From Clostridia bacterium (lineage in GTDB: Bacteria > Bacillota > Clostridia > Oscillospirales > Acutalibacteraceae): a stretch of DNA of 64,000 nt. This document shows, one piece after another, positions 1-8,648 of the stretch. The notes under the pieces were generated by a model. It was not told the DNA's origin. It worked only from the letters and a program-made list of their open reading frames with translations, and did no database searches. A program made the translations under genes and the position numbers. Every line of letters begins with the position of its first letter. Within the stretch, counting starts at the first letter, position 1. The stretch lies in the NCBI GenBank assembly GCA_017623575.1, contig JAGAOS010000029.1, positions 1 through 64,000 of the forward strand, written 5' to 3'.

Positions 1-1
1 C

Positions 2-109
2 ACCGAAGAACAGCTCTCATCAGTTTTATCTTTAATTAACAATCGCCCACGCAAATGTCTTGATTACATTTCGCCGTTGGAGTTTATTTCTAAAAAGTGT
101 TGCACTTGA
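2..109 (+). CDS. IS30-family transposase, C-terminal end only (cut by window edge)
   Basis: Reading frame 2 gives 35 residues ending at a TGA at 107-109. They include the stretch LINNRPRKCLDYISPLEF, which matches the well-known C-terminus of IS30-type DDE transposases (NNRPRK-CL-Y-P-E/F). The rest of the gene lies outside the window, so it cannot be said whether the element is intact. The sequence just after the stop (about 105-125) is where the terminal inverted repeat of such an element would sit, but the partner end is not visible. The family call rests on the motif alone. Confidence 0.7.
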   Translation, partial: TEEQLSSVLSLINNRPRKCLDYISPLEFISKKCCT

Positions 110-317
110 CTTGACAATCTGCCGACCGCCGAACGGCGGTGAAAGGGGAGATTATTCACAGCAGAAAGCCCTTAATAAAGCAATTTGCGAAGTTTTTTCT
201 CCCCTTCCGTCTTTTGCACGGCTATTCGCCGCACAAAATCCACCTTCCCCGTCCGGGGACGGCTAAAAGAAAGCCGCTACTCACCACTAAACATTAATTT
301 ATCGGGCTGCACATCTG
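110..317. other. Intergenic DNA after the insertion-sequence end
   Basis: No convincing gene was found. It holds a short GC-rich hairpin at 125-140 (ACCGCC-GAAC-GGCGGT) and a second one at about 259-275 (CGGCT/AGCCG). Neither is followed by a long T-run. An open frame across 60-266 overlaps the transposase tail in another frame and has no ribosome site, so it was not called. Confidence 0.4.
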
Positions 318-1487
318 CTAAAAATTGAGAGCTGAGGTTGGGATAAGCACAATGTCCCTTCTGCCGTCTTTAGTGGTATCAAAGGAGATGTAACTGCCAT
401 CCCATACAAAACGGGCGTGCAAATCACAGCGGAAATCACCCCTAGCAATATCCTCGCGGGAGACCGCTTTAAGCAGTAAACGGGACTCGCCTGTTTTAAG
501 ACTGTAACCAAAAAGCAGTCGGTAGCCTTCCCTTGGGTAACCGTCACCTATAATGTAATTTCCGTCAGGAGAAATGCTGCAGTGAATATCACCAAGATGC
601 CCCTCGTTAAAATAGGGCATATCATATTCGGTAATTTCTTTTGTATCCACATTTATGTTGTACATACTGGGCTTTTCATATCCGTTTGGCTTGCAGTGGG
701 CAATAATGTCACTACTGTTTATCCAGTTATAGTGTGAAACATAGCTATTTTTAATCACTGTAAAGCAGTTGCCCTTTAAATCTCCAATAACCATAGATGT
801 ACTCCACATTATACCGGGTCTTGGGAAGTTGCGTACCAAAGCTACAAAACGGTCAGAGCTACGGTTAAAGGTTATGTGATTAACCAGTATTTTTTCTTCT
901 TCTGAGAATCCCGCAATGGGGGCTAAATCCTTATAGCTTATTAAAAATTCAGATTTTCCGCTTTCCATATTGGTAAGGTAAATACCGTCATTTTCGGGAT
1001 GATTTACATCAGCATTTTCATCCTTAAAGGCGGCATAGCCGTAGCCGGGGCGAAATGCGTAAATTCTGCCGAAGTTAATTGCTAACCCCCACTTACCATC
1101 AGGAGATACGCAAGCCGTAGCTCTGTCGGTGTACTTTTTTTCGCCCGTAACAAAGTTGTGGGTAACGGTGGAAAATTTGCCATTTTCACAAACATTGTAG
1201 TAAACGGTATTTTCTAAAAAGGGATGATACTGAAGCATTGCGCCCTGCTGAAAATTCCATGCTGTGGTTTCGGCAATTTTATGAAATTTTCCATCCTTTA
1301 AATATCCTATTTCTGCCACATCGTCAGCGGTGGGAAGTCTGTCAATAAACTGTACTCGGTGGGTAAGATGATTGCCTTTTTCACCTGTTGCACGCATATC
1401 ATAATATGCAAAAAAGTAGTGGGCATCATTAGGGGTAATTACCTTTATTTCCTTATCACTGTAAAATTCACTAATTATATTTTGCAT
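318..1487 (-). CDS. Beta-propeller protein, oligogalacturonate-lyase-like
   Basis: A 389-residue protein without a signal peptide, so probably cytoplasmic. It has repeated SPDG/WDGS-type blade motifs (for example CVSPDGKWG near residue 125 and CSISPDGNYIIGDG near 305) typical of TolB/WD40-like propellers. Its length and the His-rich C-terminal blades (GHLGDIHCS, then CDLHARFVWDGSYISF) resemble the seven-bladed oligogalacturonate lyases of family PL22, which carry a metal site of His/Gln residues. It is the last gene of the uronate operon; its ATG overlaps the uxaA stop by one base. Lyase activity on short galacturonides would fit the neighbours, but the exact ligand residues cannot be confirmed by eye. 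A non-catalytic propeller remains possible. Confidence 0.55.
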   Translation of the reverse strand: MQNIISEFYSDKEIKVITPNDAHYFFAYYDMRATGEKGNHLTHRVQFIDRLPTADDVAEIGYLKDGKFHKIAETTAWNFQQGAMLQYHPFLENTVYYNVCENGKFSTVTHNFVTGEKKYTDRATACVSPDGKWGLAINFGRIYAFRPGYGYAAFKDENADVNHPENDGIYLTNMESGKSEFLISYKDLAPIAGFSEEEKILVNHITFNRSSDRFVALVRNFPRPGIMWSTSMVIGDLKGNCFTVIKNSYVSHYNWINSSDIIAHCKPNGYEKPSMYNINVDTKEITEYDMPYFNEGHLGDIHCSISPDGNYIIGDGYPREGYRLLFGYSLKTGESRLLLKAVSREDIARGDFRCDLHARFVWDGSYISFDTTKDGRRDIVLIPTSALNF

Positions 1488-2863
1488 TATAAAGTTACTC
1501 CGTCCTTAAAAATAGCTATGTCATCATAGCCGTTCAGCTCGCCTAATGATGACTTTCCCTCAGCGGTTTCAATACACAAATTAAAAAGACTGTCAGCAAG
1601 CGCGTTTTTATCTGCTCCGTTTATAATCTCGCCTGCGTTAAAATCCATCCAGTGTGGTTTCTTTTTATAAAGGGGAGTGTTTGTAGAAACCTTAAGGGTT
1701 GGCACAGGACCGCAAAGGGGAGTGCCTCGACCTGTTGTAAACAGAATTATATGTGCGCCCGATGCCGAAAGATTTGTTACAGCAACCTGATCATTACCGG
1801 GACCGTTCACAAGATAAAGTCCACCATTTCCATTTGGCACCTCGCCAAAGTTAAGGGCGCCGCGGAGGGTTACCTTACCTGCTTTTTGAACACAGCCTAA
1901 GGATTTTTCCTCTAAAGTGGAAATTCCGCCTGCAATGTTACCGGGGGAGGGGTTATCTGCAACGCCTTCACCATGGTCAATAAAATACTGTCTGAAGCCT
2001 TTAAGCATATTCGCCGCTGCATTAAAGCTTTTTTCACTGTCACTTCGCTCTAACAAAATCTGCTCTGCGCCAAAGGCCTCGGGCATTTCGGTCATAAGAA
2101 TTTTTGCATTATATTTAAAAAATTTATCGGCAACAAGTCCAACTAAGGGGTTAGCGGTAATTCCGCTGTAGCCGTCACTTCCACCGCATTTTACACCAAT
2201 CCTAAGGCTGGAAATAGGCACCTCGGTGCGAACATCGGTATCGGCAAGGGCTTTAAGCTCCTTTAAAATTGCCAAACCTTCTGTAATTTCATCCTCACAT
2301 TCCTGAAGAATTAAAAATCTTATACGGCTTTCATCATAGTCGCCAAGGGTAGCCTTCATAAGATGAATTTCATTATTTTCGCAACCAAGACCAAGCACCA
2401 GAACACCGCCCGCGTTGGGGTGCTTAATAAGACCCGAAAGTATCTTTTGTGTGTTTTCAAGGTCGCCGCCAAGCTGTGAGCATCCGTACGGGTGGGTGTA
2501 GGCTTTAGCGCCGCTAAGCTCAGCTAACTTTTTAGCCGCCGCATTTGCGCAACCAACGGTGGGAATAATCCATATGTCATTTCTAATGCCTACATCACCG
2601 TTTTTTCGTCTGTAGCCCATAAAGGTGCCGCTTAGCTTTTCTATCTCAGGCTCGGCATAGGGGGTATACCGCCAATCGGTAATCCCCGCAAGATTTGAAG
2701 CAAGATTTTCAGGCGAAACCTTTTCGCCAATTTTAATATCGCGCTTTGCGTGACCAATGGGAAACCCATATTTAATAACATTTTCACCCGATTTAATTTC
2801 GATAAGCGCGTATTTTTGCCCATCGTCCCTGACTTCTACATTATCTGAAAAATGGATTTGCAT
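1487..2863 (-). CDS. uxaA: Altronate dehydratase
   Basis: 458 residues of the UxaA/GarD family. The enzyme removes water from D-altronate to give 2-keto-3-deoxygluconate in galacturonate breakdown. Seen here: an N-terminal SAF-like part (about residues 1-85), the conserved FMGYRRKNGDVGIRN entry to the catalytic part, the PTVGCANAA segment, HPYGCSQLGGD and LGCENNE motifs, then KCGGSDGYSGITANP and a C-terminal TTGRGTPLCGPVPTLKVSTN. These are hallmarks of UxaA. Slightly shorter than the E. coli enzyme (495). The start at 2863 overlaps the end of uxaB by 23 bases, which suggests translational coupling. Galactarate dehydratase is a less likely reading because the partner is a tagaturonate reductase. 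Confidence 0.9.
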   Translation of the reverse strand: MQIHFSDNVEVRDDGQKYALIEIKSGENVIKYGFPIGHAKRDIKIGEKVSPENLASNLAGITDWRYTPYAEPEIEKLSGTFMGYRRKNGDVGIRNDIWIIPTVGCANAAAKKLAELSGAKAYTHPYGCSQLGGDLENTQKILSGLIKHPNAGGVLVLGLGCENNEIHLMKATLGDYDESRIRFLILQECEDEITEGLAILKELKALADTDVRTEVPISSLRIGVKCGGSDGYSGITANPLVGLVADKFFKYNAKILMTEMPEAFGAEQILLERSDSEKSFNAAANMLKGFRQYFIDHGEGVADNPSPGNIAGGISTLEEKSLGCVQKAGKVTLRGALNFGEVPNGNGGLYLVNGPGNDQVAVTNLSASGAHIILFTTGRGTPLCGPVPTLKVSTNTPLYKKKPHWMDFNAGEIINGADKNALADSLFNLCIETAEGKSSLGELNGYDDIAIFKDGVTL

Positions 2864-4148
2864 TTTTAATTACCTCTTCCATATCCGAAAGGTCAGCGTC
2901 CCAATATTCTACCTTTGCAAGTATATCCTTAAGGGTGGCATTTTTCATAAATTCCATTACATCTGCGCCGTCGTTGGGGGTAGATGTTTTATAGAATTCA
3001 ATCAGCTTAGAAAAGCCAAAAATAAGGTTTTGCGGGTACTTGCCAAAACGGTTTTTATATTCCAATACAGAGGGCAGAACCCTTACCTTGAACTTGCTTA
3101 CAGAGTTTAAAACAATGGATGAAAGATAATGCTTTATATAAGGGTTTGCAAAACGGGTAAGAACATTATCGGCATATTCCAAAAGCTCATCCTTGGGTAA
3201 ATCAAGGGTGGGGATTATTTCTTCAAAAAGGCAGGTTTTAAGGAAGTTATGCATATTTTCATCATCCATACAGTCCTTAACTGTTTCAATACCTTCAAGC
3301 AAAGCATAGCAGACCATAGATGTGTGGGCGCCGTTTAAAATTCTTACCTTTCTTGTGCGGTAGCGCTCCAATGCATCCTTTGTAACAATTACATTAAGAC
3401 CCGCTTTTGAGAAGGGCAATTCAGCCTCTAAATCATAATCGGTTTCAATAACCCATAGATGGAAAAATTCAGAGGTATTTATAAGCTTATCCTCATAATC
3501 CAAATCAATTTTTTCATCCTTGGGGTAGCCTGTGTTAATTCTATCAACAAGGGTATTACAGAAAACATTTTCCTTTTCAATCCAACCTTTAAATTCATCA
3601 CCTAAATTCCAAAGGTCGGCATACTGTAAAACAGTCTTTTTAAGATTATCGCCGTTGCGGTCAATAAGCTCGCAGGGTAAGAGTATAAAGCCATTAAGAC
3701 CCAAATCAAAGCGTTTTTTAAGAAAAACTGTAAGCTTTGCGGGGAAGCTTTTTGGTGGCGTATCGGTAAATTTATCGCTATCTTCAAAGGTAATACCTGC
3801 CTCAGTTGTGTTGGAAACAATAAAACGAAGCTCGGGATTTTCGGCAAGCTTTAGGTAAGCATCAAAATCCTCATAGGGTTTAACACAGCTGTCAATAACA
3901 TCAATAAGGCTGGTTTCTACACCCTCGGCGCCGCGAATGATGTGTGTATAAATACCGTTTTGTGCATCAAGCATATCACAAAGGCCTTGTTCAATAGGCT
4001 GAGCAACTACTACAGAACCGTTCCAAAGCTTAGCATCATTAAGCTTTTGAAGCATCCAGTCAACAAAGCCGCGAAGAAATCCGCCCTCACCAAACTGTAA
4101 AACCTTAACCGGTCTTTGTGGCTTGTTAATTTCATTTAAGTTTTTCAT
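2841..4148 (-). CDS. uxaB: Tagaturonate reductase (altronate oxidoreductase)
   Basis: 435-residue member of the mannitol-dehydrogenase/altronate-oxidoreductase family, reducing D-tagaturonate to D-altronate with NADH. The N-terminal VLQFGEGGFLRGFVDW dinucleotide-binding segment, the NTTEAGI motif and the KVRILNGAHTSMV segment near residue 268 are all diagnostic. Its ribosome site (AAGGAGG) is formed by the last codons of the upstream GH2 gene, which ends at 4151, so the two are tightly coupled. Together with uxaA it converts the product of galacturonate isomerase into KDG; the isomerase (uxaC) and KDG kinase/aldolase are not in this window. Confidence 0.92.
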   Translation of the reverse strand: MKNLNEINKPQRPVKVLQFGEGGFLRGFVDWMLQKLNDAKLWNGSVVVAQPIEQGLCDMLDAQNGIYTHIIRGAEGVETSLIDVIDSCVKPYEDFDAYLKLAENPELRFIVSNTTEAGITFEDSDKFTDTPPKSFPAKLTVFLKKRFDLGLNGFILLPCELIDRNGDNLKKTVLQYADLWNLGDEFKGWIEKENVFCNTLVDRINTGYPKDEKIDLDYEDKLINTSEFFHLWVIETDYDLEAELPFSKAGLNVIVTKDALERYRTRKVRILNGAHTSMVCYALLEGIETVKDCMDDENMHNFLKTCLFEEIIPTLDLPKDELLEYADNVLTRFANPYIKHYLSSIVLNSVSKFKVRVLPSVLEYKNRFGKYPQNLIFGFSKLIEFYKTSTPNDGADVMEFMKNATLKDILAKVEYWDADLSDMEEVIKNANPFFR

Positions 4149-4150
4149 TA

Positions 4151-5857
4151 TTATTTCTCCTCCTTAAAGGTTTTAAGAGTTTTTTGTACCGCAAAATATG
4201 CATCCTTGGGTTTTCTGTGCTCGTTTACAATGCCCTTGTTATTAAAACCGCGGGCGCGGGTCATACCCGCCTCCCAGCAGGTGCGCATATCGGCATATTG
4301 CCAGATGTAAAAGCCCCCAACCATTGGTTCATTGTGAAAGGCATTAATCGCCTTTGTAAGCATTTCTGTCTGATATTCTTCCGTCCAACGGATGTTTGTA
4401 AAGGTGCGTTCTCCGTAAAGGGCGGCGCAACCGAACTCACTTATAATAACCGGCTTATGTTCAAATCCAAGGGAGTTGCGATGAGCTTTAAATTCCTTTA
4501 AAAATTCGGGCCAGCTATCGTTATCGCCGTAGTACCAGCCATAATATTGATTAAGGCAAATTATATCGCAAAACTCAAAACAAATATCCTCCATAGGCTT
4601 GTATGTAGCATAGGTGACAATGCGGTTGCCTCCGTTTTCCTTTAAGAAGGAATAAAACAGCTTTGATATATTGTAAGCATTCTCGCTTTCGGTGGGGATT
4701 TCGTTATGCATTCCCCAAATAATTATTGATGGATGGTTAAAATATTGCTTAAGCATCTCCTTGTGCATATTAAGTCCGCGTTCAATAACAAGGGGTCTGC
4801 CCAGAGTTTCTGCCGAAAATCCAACACCCCACATAGGAATCTCGCTCCAGAAAAGAATACCGTGAGAGTCCAGCAAATCTACAAAATATTTTGAGTTGGG
4901 GTAGTGGGAGCCGCGGATTGCATTTGAACCTAAATTAAGAATAATATCAATATCCTTTTTCATAAGCGCCTTGGGGAAGGCAAAACCAAAATCGGGATAT
5001 TCCTCGTGACGGTTTACACCAAGTATTTCTATGGGTTTGTTATTAAGAAGAATTTTTTCATCCTTAACCTCAATTTTTCTAAAGCCTACGCGGTCAAAAA
5101 GATTATCGGTTTCGGTTTCGGCAGAAATGGTATAAAGCTCAGGCTTGCCAATATCCCAAAGACGAATATCCGAAACATCAAATTCAGGAGTAGTAATTGT
5201 TTTGGCTTCGCCGCATTTAAGGGTTATTTCGGTTTCAAAAATCTTTTTATCCTCAAAATAAAGGGTAAGGGGAGAGTATACCTCAAAGCTTTCGGTATTT
5301 AAAACCTCTGCTGTAAATTTACACTTTGCCGATTTTAAATCTTCCGAAAGGTCATAATCAAAACGGGTATTTGTTACCAAAGCACCGTCAACCTTCTCGG
5401 CAAAAACACTTCTTATAATTCCGCCGTAGTGGTACCAGTCTACCTTCTTTTGGGGGATTGAATCCTCATTAAAGCTGTTATCCACACGCAGGGTTATATT
5501 ATGCTCACCCTCGCTTGCATTGTTTACATAAAAGTCAAACTGAGTGTAGCCGCCGTAGTGGTCACCAAGCAGCTTGCCATCCAGCCATACCTCGGCATAG
5601 GTCATAACGGCTTCAAAATTAAGTCTTAGGTTGCCGCCGCAAAAATAAAAATTCTTGCTATACCAAACGGCACCCTTGTATTCGGTAAGACCAAATTCGG
5701 TATTCCATACAGAGGGTACTGAAATTTGTTCGCCGTTGGTAAAACCGTTAAACCAGCCGTTTTCTGTACCCTTATTTTCGGCGTCGGTTTTAAAAAACCA
5801 CATTCCGTCCAAACAGGTGATTTGTCTTTTTGTTCGCTCAGTAAAAATTCTTGGCAT
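4151..5857 (-). CDS. GH2 beta-uronidase (glucuronidase-type)
   Basis: 568-residue cytoplasmic glycoside hydrolase family 2 enzyme with jelly-roll, Ig-like and TIM-barrel domains and no signal peptide. The acid/base Glu lies at about residue 386 (GMHNEIP) and the nucleophile at about 474 (ISEFGCAALYG). The N-x-K motif that binds the sugar carboxylate in beta-glucuronidases is present as N539-N-K541, followed by the RKPK segment as in E. coli UidA. So the substrate is a uronide. The downstream genes process galacturonate rather than glucuronate, so beta-galacturonides may be the real substrate. First gene of the four-gene operon, start preceded by AGGCGGTG. Confidence 0.88.
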   Translation of the reverse strand: MPRIFTERTKRQITCLDGMWFFKTDAENKGTENGWFNGFTNGEQISVPSVWNTEFGLTEYKGAVWYSKNFYFCGGNLRLNFEAVMTYAEVWLDGKLLGDHYGGYTQFDFYVNNASEGEHNITLRVDNSFNEDSIPQKKVDWYHYGGIIRSVFAEKVDGALVTNTRFDYDLSEDLKSAKCKFTAEVLNTESFEVYSPLTLYFEDKKIFETEITLKCGEAKTITTPEFDVSDIRLWDIGKPELYTISAETETDNLFDRVGFRKIEVKDEKILLNNKPIEILGVNRHEEYPDFGFAFPKALMKKDIDIILNLGSNAIRGSHYPNSKYFVDLLDSHGILFWSEIPMWGVGFSAETLGRPLVIERGLNMHKEMLKQYFNHPSIIIWGMHNEIPTESENAYNISKLFYSFLKENGGNRIVTYATYKPMEDICFEFCDIICLNQYYGWYYGDNDSWPEFLKEFKAHRNSLGFEHKPVIISEFGCAALYGERTFTNIRWTEEYQTEMLTKAINAFHNEPMVGGFYIWQYADMRTCWEAGMTRARGFNNKGIVNEHRKPKDAYFAVQKTLKTFKEEK

Positions 5858-5892
5858 AGTAGCACCGCCTAAAATATATTAATTATATTTAC

Positions 5893-5921
5893 ATTATAAT
5901 ATATATTTTAAATTAAAACAA
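5893..5921 (-). promoter_or_regulatory. Promoter of the uronate operon
   Basis: On the minus strand TTGTTT (5921-5916) and TATAAT (5898-5893) are separated by 17 bases, about 35 bases upstream of the GH2 start. The spacing and the perfect -10 box support a sigma-A-type promoter, divergent from the one for the gene at 6010. Confidence 0.6.
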
Positions 5922-5958
5922 TATCTATTAGTACATAAAATTAGCAAATAGTTCAAAC

Positions 5959-5987
5959 TTGAAAGTTGTTTTTAAATTTGGTATAAT
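5959..5987 (+). promoter_or_regulatory. Promoter of the C39-like peptidase gene
   Basis: TTGAAA (5959-5964), 17 bases, TATAAT (5982-5987), directly before a ribosome site. This is a near-consensus housekeeping promoter. Confidence 0.65.
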
Positions 5988-6009
5988 ATAAAGCAAAGGG
6001 GTGAGCAAA

Positions 6010-6375
6010 ATGCCATTAACAAAGGAGCCAAAATATATAAAAGAGCCTACCGATTTACAGTGCGGACAAGCGGTGCTTGCTATGCTTTCAGATAAAACGG
6101 TTGAAGAAATAATTAATATTGTTGGAACCGACCGCGAAACAACCCTAAAGCAGATGTTTTTATGTTTAGATACATTAAGTATAAAATATATTCCAAATCG
6201 TATAGAAGTTAAAGAGCTTTCCGAACTGCCCGAAATTTGTATTTTAAGCCTGGAAACGCCCAGATGTTGGCATTGGTCGCTTTACTTTAAAGGTAAGGTG
6301 TTAGACCCCGAACACGGAGTTTTAACCGATTTCCCTAAGTCAAACCGAAAATATTATTGGGAGATATTAGAATAG
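6010..6375 (+). CDS. Small C39-like (papain-fold) peptidase domain protein
   Basis: 121 residues. TDLQCGQAVLAMLSDKTVEEI near the N-terminus is the usual context of the catalytic Cys in C39-like peptidases, and CWHWSLYFKGKVLDPEHG supplies a His and a following Asp/His region as in the same fold. There is no signal peptide or membrane segment. The frame opens with a GTG at 6001, but AGGGGTGA overlaps it and sits at the right distance for the ATG at 6010, so that start was chosen. The next gene follows 56 bases later in the same direction. The substrate is unknown; an inactive fold member is possible. Confidence 0.6.
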   Translation: MPLTKEPKYIKEPTDLQCGQAVLAMLSDKTVEEIINIVGTDRETTLKQMFLCLDTLSIKYIPNRIEVKELSELPEICILSLETPRCWHWSLYFKGKVLDPEHGVLTDFPKSNRKYYWEILE

Positions 6376-6431
6376 GTATATAAGCATAACGGATTATTTT
6401 TAATGAGTAAAGTGAAGGAGGAATCAATATA

Positions 6432-6968
6432 ATGTTAAAAGAAAACGAGGATTTTATTTATAATTTTATAAATAAAGAGTTGCGGTTTTTGCCAAGCTGT
6501 GATGCAAGCTTTCCATTTTTGCCCTTTGCAATAAACCGCCCTTTTGCAGTTTATGATATATCAAAGATGACCAATGAGCAAACGGACGCGCTTTATGAGC
6601 TTGCACCTACAGCCCTTGCAAATTGTCTGCCCATTGGACATCAGTTGTATTTTATTGATTGGTTCCATAAGTTTATTTTGTATGATCCACGCAATCCCAA
6701 AAATAGCGAGTGCGCAGATGAAGAAACTTTAAATCCTGACTACAACAGTAAAGGAATTGCACATTTTGACGGATTCTACCCCAACGGAGATTACTATTTT
6801 TATATTGAAAAGTACGGCTATTTTGGCTACCTTTCACATCCTTGGCGGGAAGAGGTATGGATATACGGTGAAGAGCTTGTGAAGGAGTTCGAGAAAATAG
6901 AAGACAAAATAGGCTTTATTAAAAAAGCTTCTTTTAGAGGTTTTTATATAAAATATACTTTGTTTTAA
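6432..6968 (+). CDS. DUF2716-like protein
   Basis: 178-residue soluble protein, ribosome site AAGGAGGAATC. The C-terminal half, with FYPNGDYYFYIEKYGYFGYLSHPWREEVWIYG, resembles the DUF2716 family, whose members share a (P/N)GDYY...G.L.HPW pattern and which are often found near immunity or accessory genes. Function unknown. It ends one base before the tail-to-tail gene on the other strand, with no terminator between them. Confidence 0.6.
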   Translation: MLKENEDFIYNFINKELRFLPSCDASFPFLPFAINRPFAVYDISKMTNEQTDALYELAPTALANCLPIGHQLYFIDWFHKFILYDPRNPKNSECADEETLNPDYNSKGIAHFDGFYPNGDYYFYIEKYGYFGYLSHPWREEVWIYGEELVKEFEKIEDKIGFIKKASFRGFYIKYTLF

Positions 6969-8093
6969 TTAATGGGAGCCGTATGGTCTGTAGCCCCCAC
7001 AGGTTAAGCCTGAACCGTTATTTTTTATGTGGGATGGACAATTGCGAGAATTGGCACAGCTTGCGCATTTGGCAATTCCTGCCTGCTTGGTTGCGTTTGC
7101 TTGCTTGGCAGCATCTGCCCTTGCTTTTTCGGCTTGGGCTTTAGCTTCAAACTGTTGTTGCCTTTGTTCACGAATCATGGCATCATTCTGGCGCCTTTGC
7201 TCGCGCAGGACTGCCTCGTCGCGCTCTCTTTGTTGTCTTTCCATTTGTTCATTATGGCGACGCTCTTCCTCTGCCTGCATTGCCAGCAAAGCGTTTCGGC
7301 GTTCTTCCTGTTCTAAGCGAATCTGACGTTCATTTTCTTCTTGTTCTTCTCTGATAGCCAGATTCAAGGATTCTTTATAATCTTCGGCGCGTCCGCTTTT
7401 AAGATTTGAGATTATATTGCCTATAAGATGATAATATTCTGGAACAATCATATTATTCTCTGAAAGCTCTTTTTCAATTTCTTCTATTCTTTCATTTGCT
7501 TTTGCTTCATTCTGGGTTTTTTCAAGGAAATTTTTTATGGATTTATCATAGGTAATAGCATACCTATCGGAATATTCCTTTGCATTTTTTATACAGTATT
7601 CTTTTTCTTCTTCAAAATTTTCAAGAGCAGATAAAAATTCATTGTTAGTCTTATTGAATTTTGCAACCGACTCATCATATACACGTTTCTTTTTATCGTA
7701 TTCTTTTTTGCTTGAATTGAAAAAATATCCCAGACCGACAGTGGCAAATATTCCCAGAACGCTCAAGGTGTTCAAGAATCCCCAGTCGGTTAAAAAGTAC
7801 AATATCAGAAGTGCCGCAGTAACAATTAAAGCAATTTTAAAAATTTTTCCCTTGCTGTCCTTATCCTTTTTAACTGCTGCAAAATATGATTCATCTAGTG
7901 GAAAAATCGGAAAATGAGAAAAAACGGCAGGCTTTTCGAGTACGCCGAGCTCCTCCCTCAGCAATGTTGCTTTTTCGGAAAAAGCAATATCACTTTCGTA
8001 TTCTAAAAAAGCGTTTTTCTCCTCCGCCTCATATATTAATGTCTGAATGTTTTGAAGCTCGCTTATTACCGAGGCTTTACTATTTTCACTCAT
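6969..8093 (-). CDS. Membrane-anchored coiled-coil protein with C-terminal Cys cluster
   Basis: 374 residues with the start at the ATG at 8093, preceded by AGGGGTGAT; a frame extension to 8117 would overlap the upstream gene and has no ribosome site. An N-terminal helical part is followed by two adjacent hydrophobic segments (about residues 88-130), then a long charged coiled coil (about 135-330) ending in Arg/Glu/Gln-rich repeats. The last 30 residues carry four Cys (CASCANSRNC then a single Cys in LTCGGYRPYG), which look like a small metal-binding knuckle. No known family recognised. Last gene of the three-gene operon governed by the palindrome at 9273. Confidence 0.7.
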   Translation of the reverse strand: MSENSKASVISELQNIQTLIYEAEEKNAFLEYESDIAFSEKATLLREELGVLEKPAVFSHFPIFPLDESYFAAVKKDKDSKGKIFKIALIVTAALLILYFLTDWGFLNTLSVLGIFATVGLGYFFNSSKKEYDKKKRVYDESVAKFNKTNNEFLSALENFEEEKEYCIKNAKEYSDRYAITYDKSIKNFLEKTQNEAKANERIEEIEKELSENNMIVPEYYHLIGNIISNLKSGRAEDYKESLNLAIREEQEENERQIRLEQEERRNALLAMQAEEERRHNEQMERQQRERDEAVLREQRRQNDAMIREQRQQQFEAKAQAEKARADAAKQANATKQAGIAKCASCANSRNCPSHIKNNGSGLTCGGYRPYGSH

Positions 8094-8103
8094 ATTATCA
8101 CCC

Positions 8104-8634
8104 CTAATTTTCGCCAAACAACCAAATTATTTCAAGTTGTATCATATTATATTTTTCGTCGCATTTATACGCATTTGCATCTACAAACATATCCTCATTT
8201 GGAACAATAAACATATGTCCTGTTTCATCCACTTTATGGATATATCCGTCATCCTTAAAAAGAGATGAGTTATATATCCAGTCATTGCTTTTAAAGGGCT
8301 CGGCTATGCCGTGAACAAAAGAGAGGAATATACAGTATATCTGCTCTTTTGTATAATTATTTTTTGCATTCGAAAAAAAGGCTATGAAAGGATTGCATTT
8401 TTCGTCCAGTATTTTGGGATATTGGCTATACTCCAAACCGGAACTGAAAACAGAATCTGCTATAAGGAAAGCGGACTTGAAAAGAGTATTATCCTTATCA
8501 AAAGCCTCATTTGCAAAAGTTTTTAAGTATGAATAAATAAAAATTGCTCGATCCCCGACAGAATTAAGGGCAGCAAAACGTTTACTGCCATCTTCTGAAC
8601 GGAACCATTCTTTATCTTTTTTTAATAGCTCCAT
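8104..8634 (-). CDS. Hypothetical protein, middle gene of the XRE-linked operon
   Basis: 176 residues, soluble, acidic, no signal peptide and no motif recognised. It is rich in aromatic residues (for example FIAFFSNAKNNYTKEQIYCIFLSF near residue 85). It lies 10 bases before the start of the coiled-coil gene and 14 bases after the gene at 9188, so the three are almost certainly co-transcribed. The name of the product cannot be inferred. Confidence 0.7.
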   Translation of the reverse strand: MELLKKDKEWFRSEDGSKRFAALNSVGDRAIFIYSYLKTFANEAFDKDNTLFKSAFLIADSVFSSGLEYSQYPKILDEKCNPFIAFFSNAKNNYTKEQIYCIFLSFVHGIAEPFKSNDWIYNSSLFKDDGYIHKVDETGHMFIVPNEDMFVDANAYKCDEKYNMIQLEIIWLFGEN

Positions 8635-8648
8635 TATTATGTACCTTC

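Noticed and set aside
60..266. Open frame of 68 codons after the transposase tail
   Set aside because: It overlaps the transposase C-terminus in another frame, has no ribosome site and no protein-like composition.
7027..7326. Plus-strand open frames across the coiled-coil gene
   Set aside because: They are antisense shadows of the Arg/Glu/Gln-rich repeat on the minus strand, without ribosome sites.
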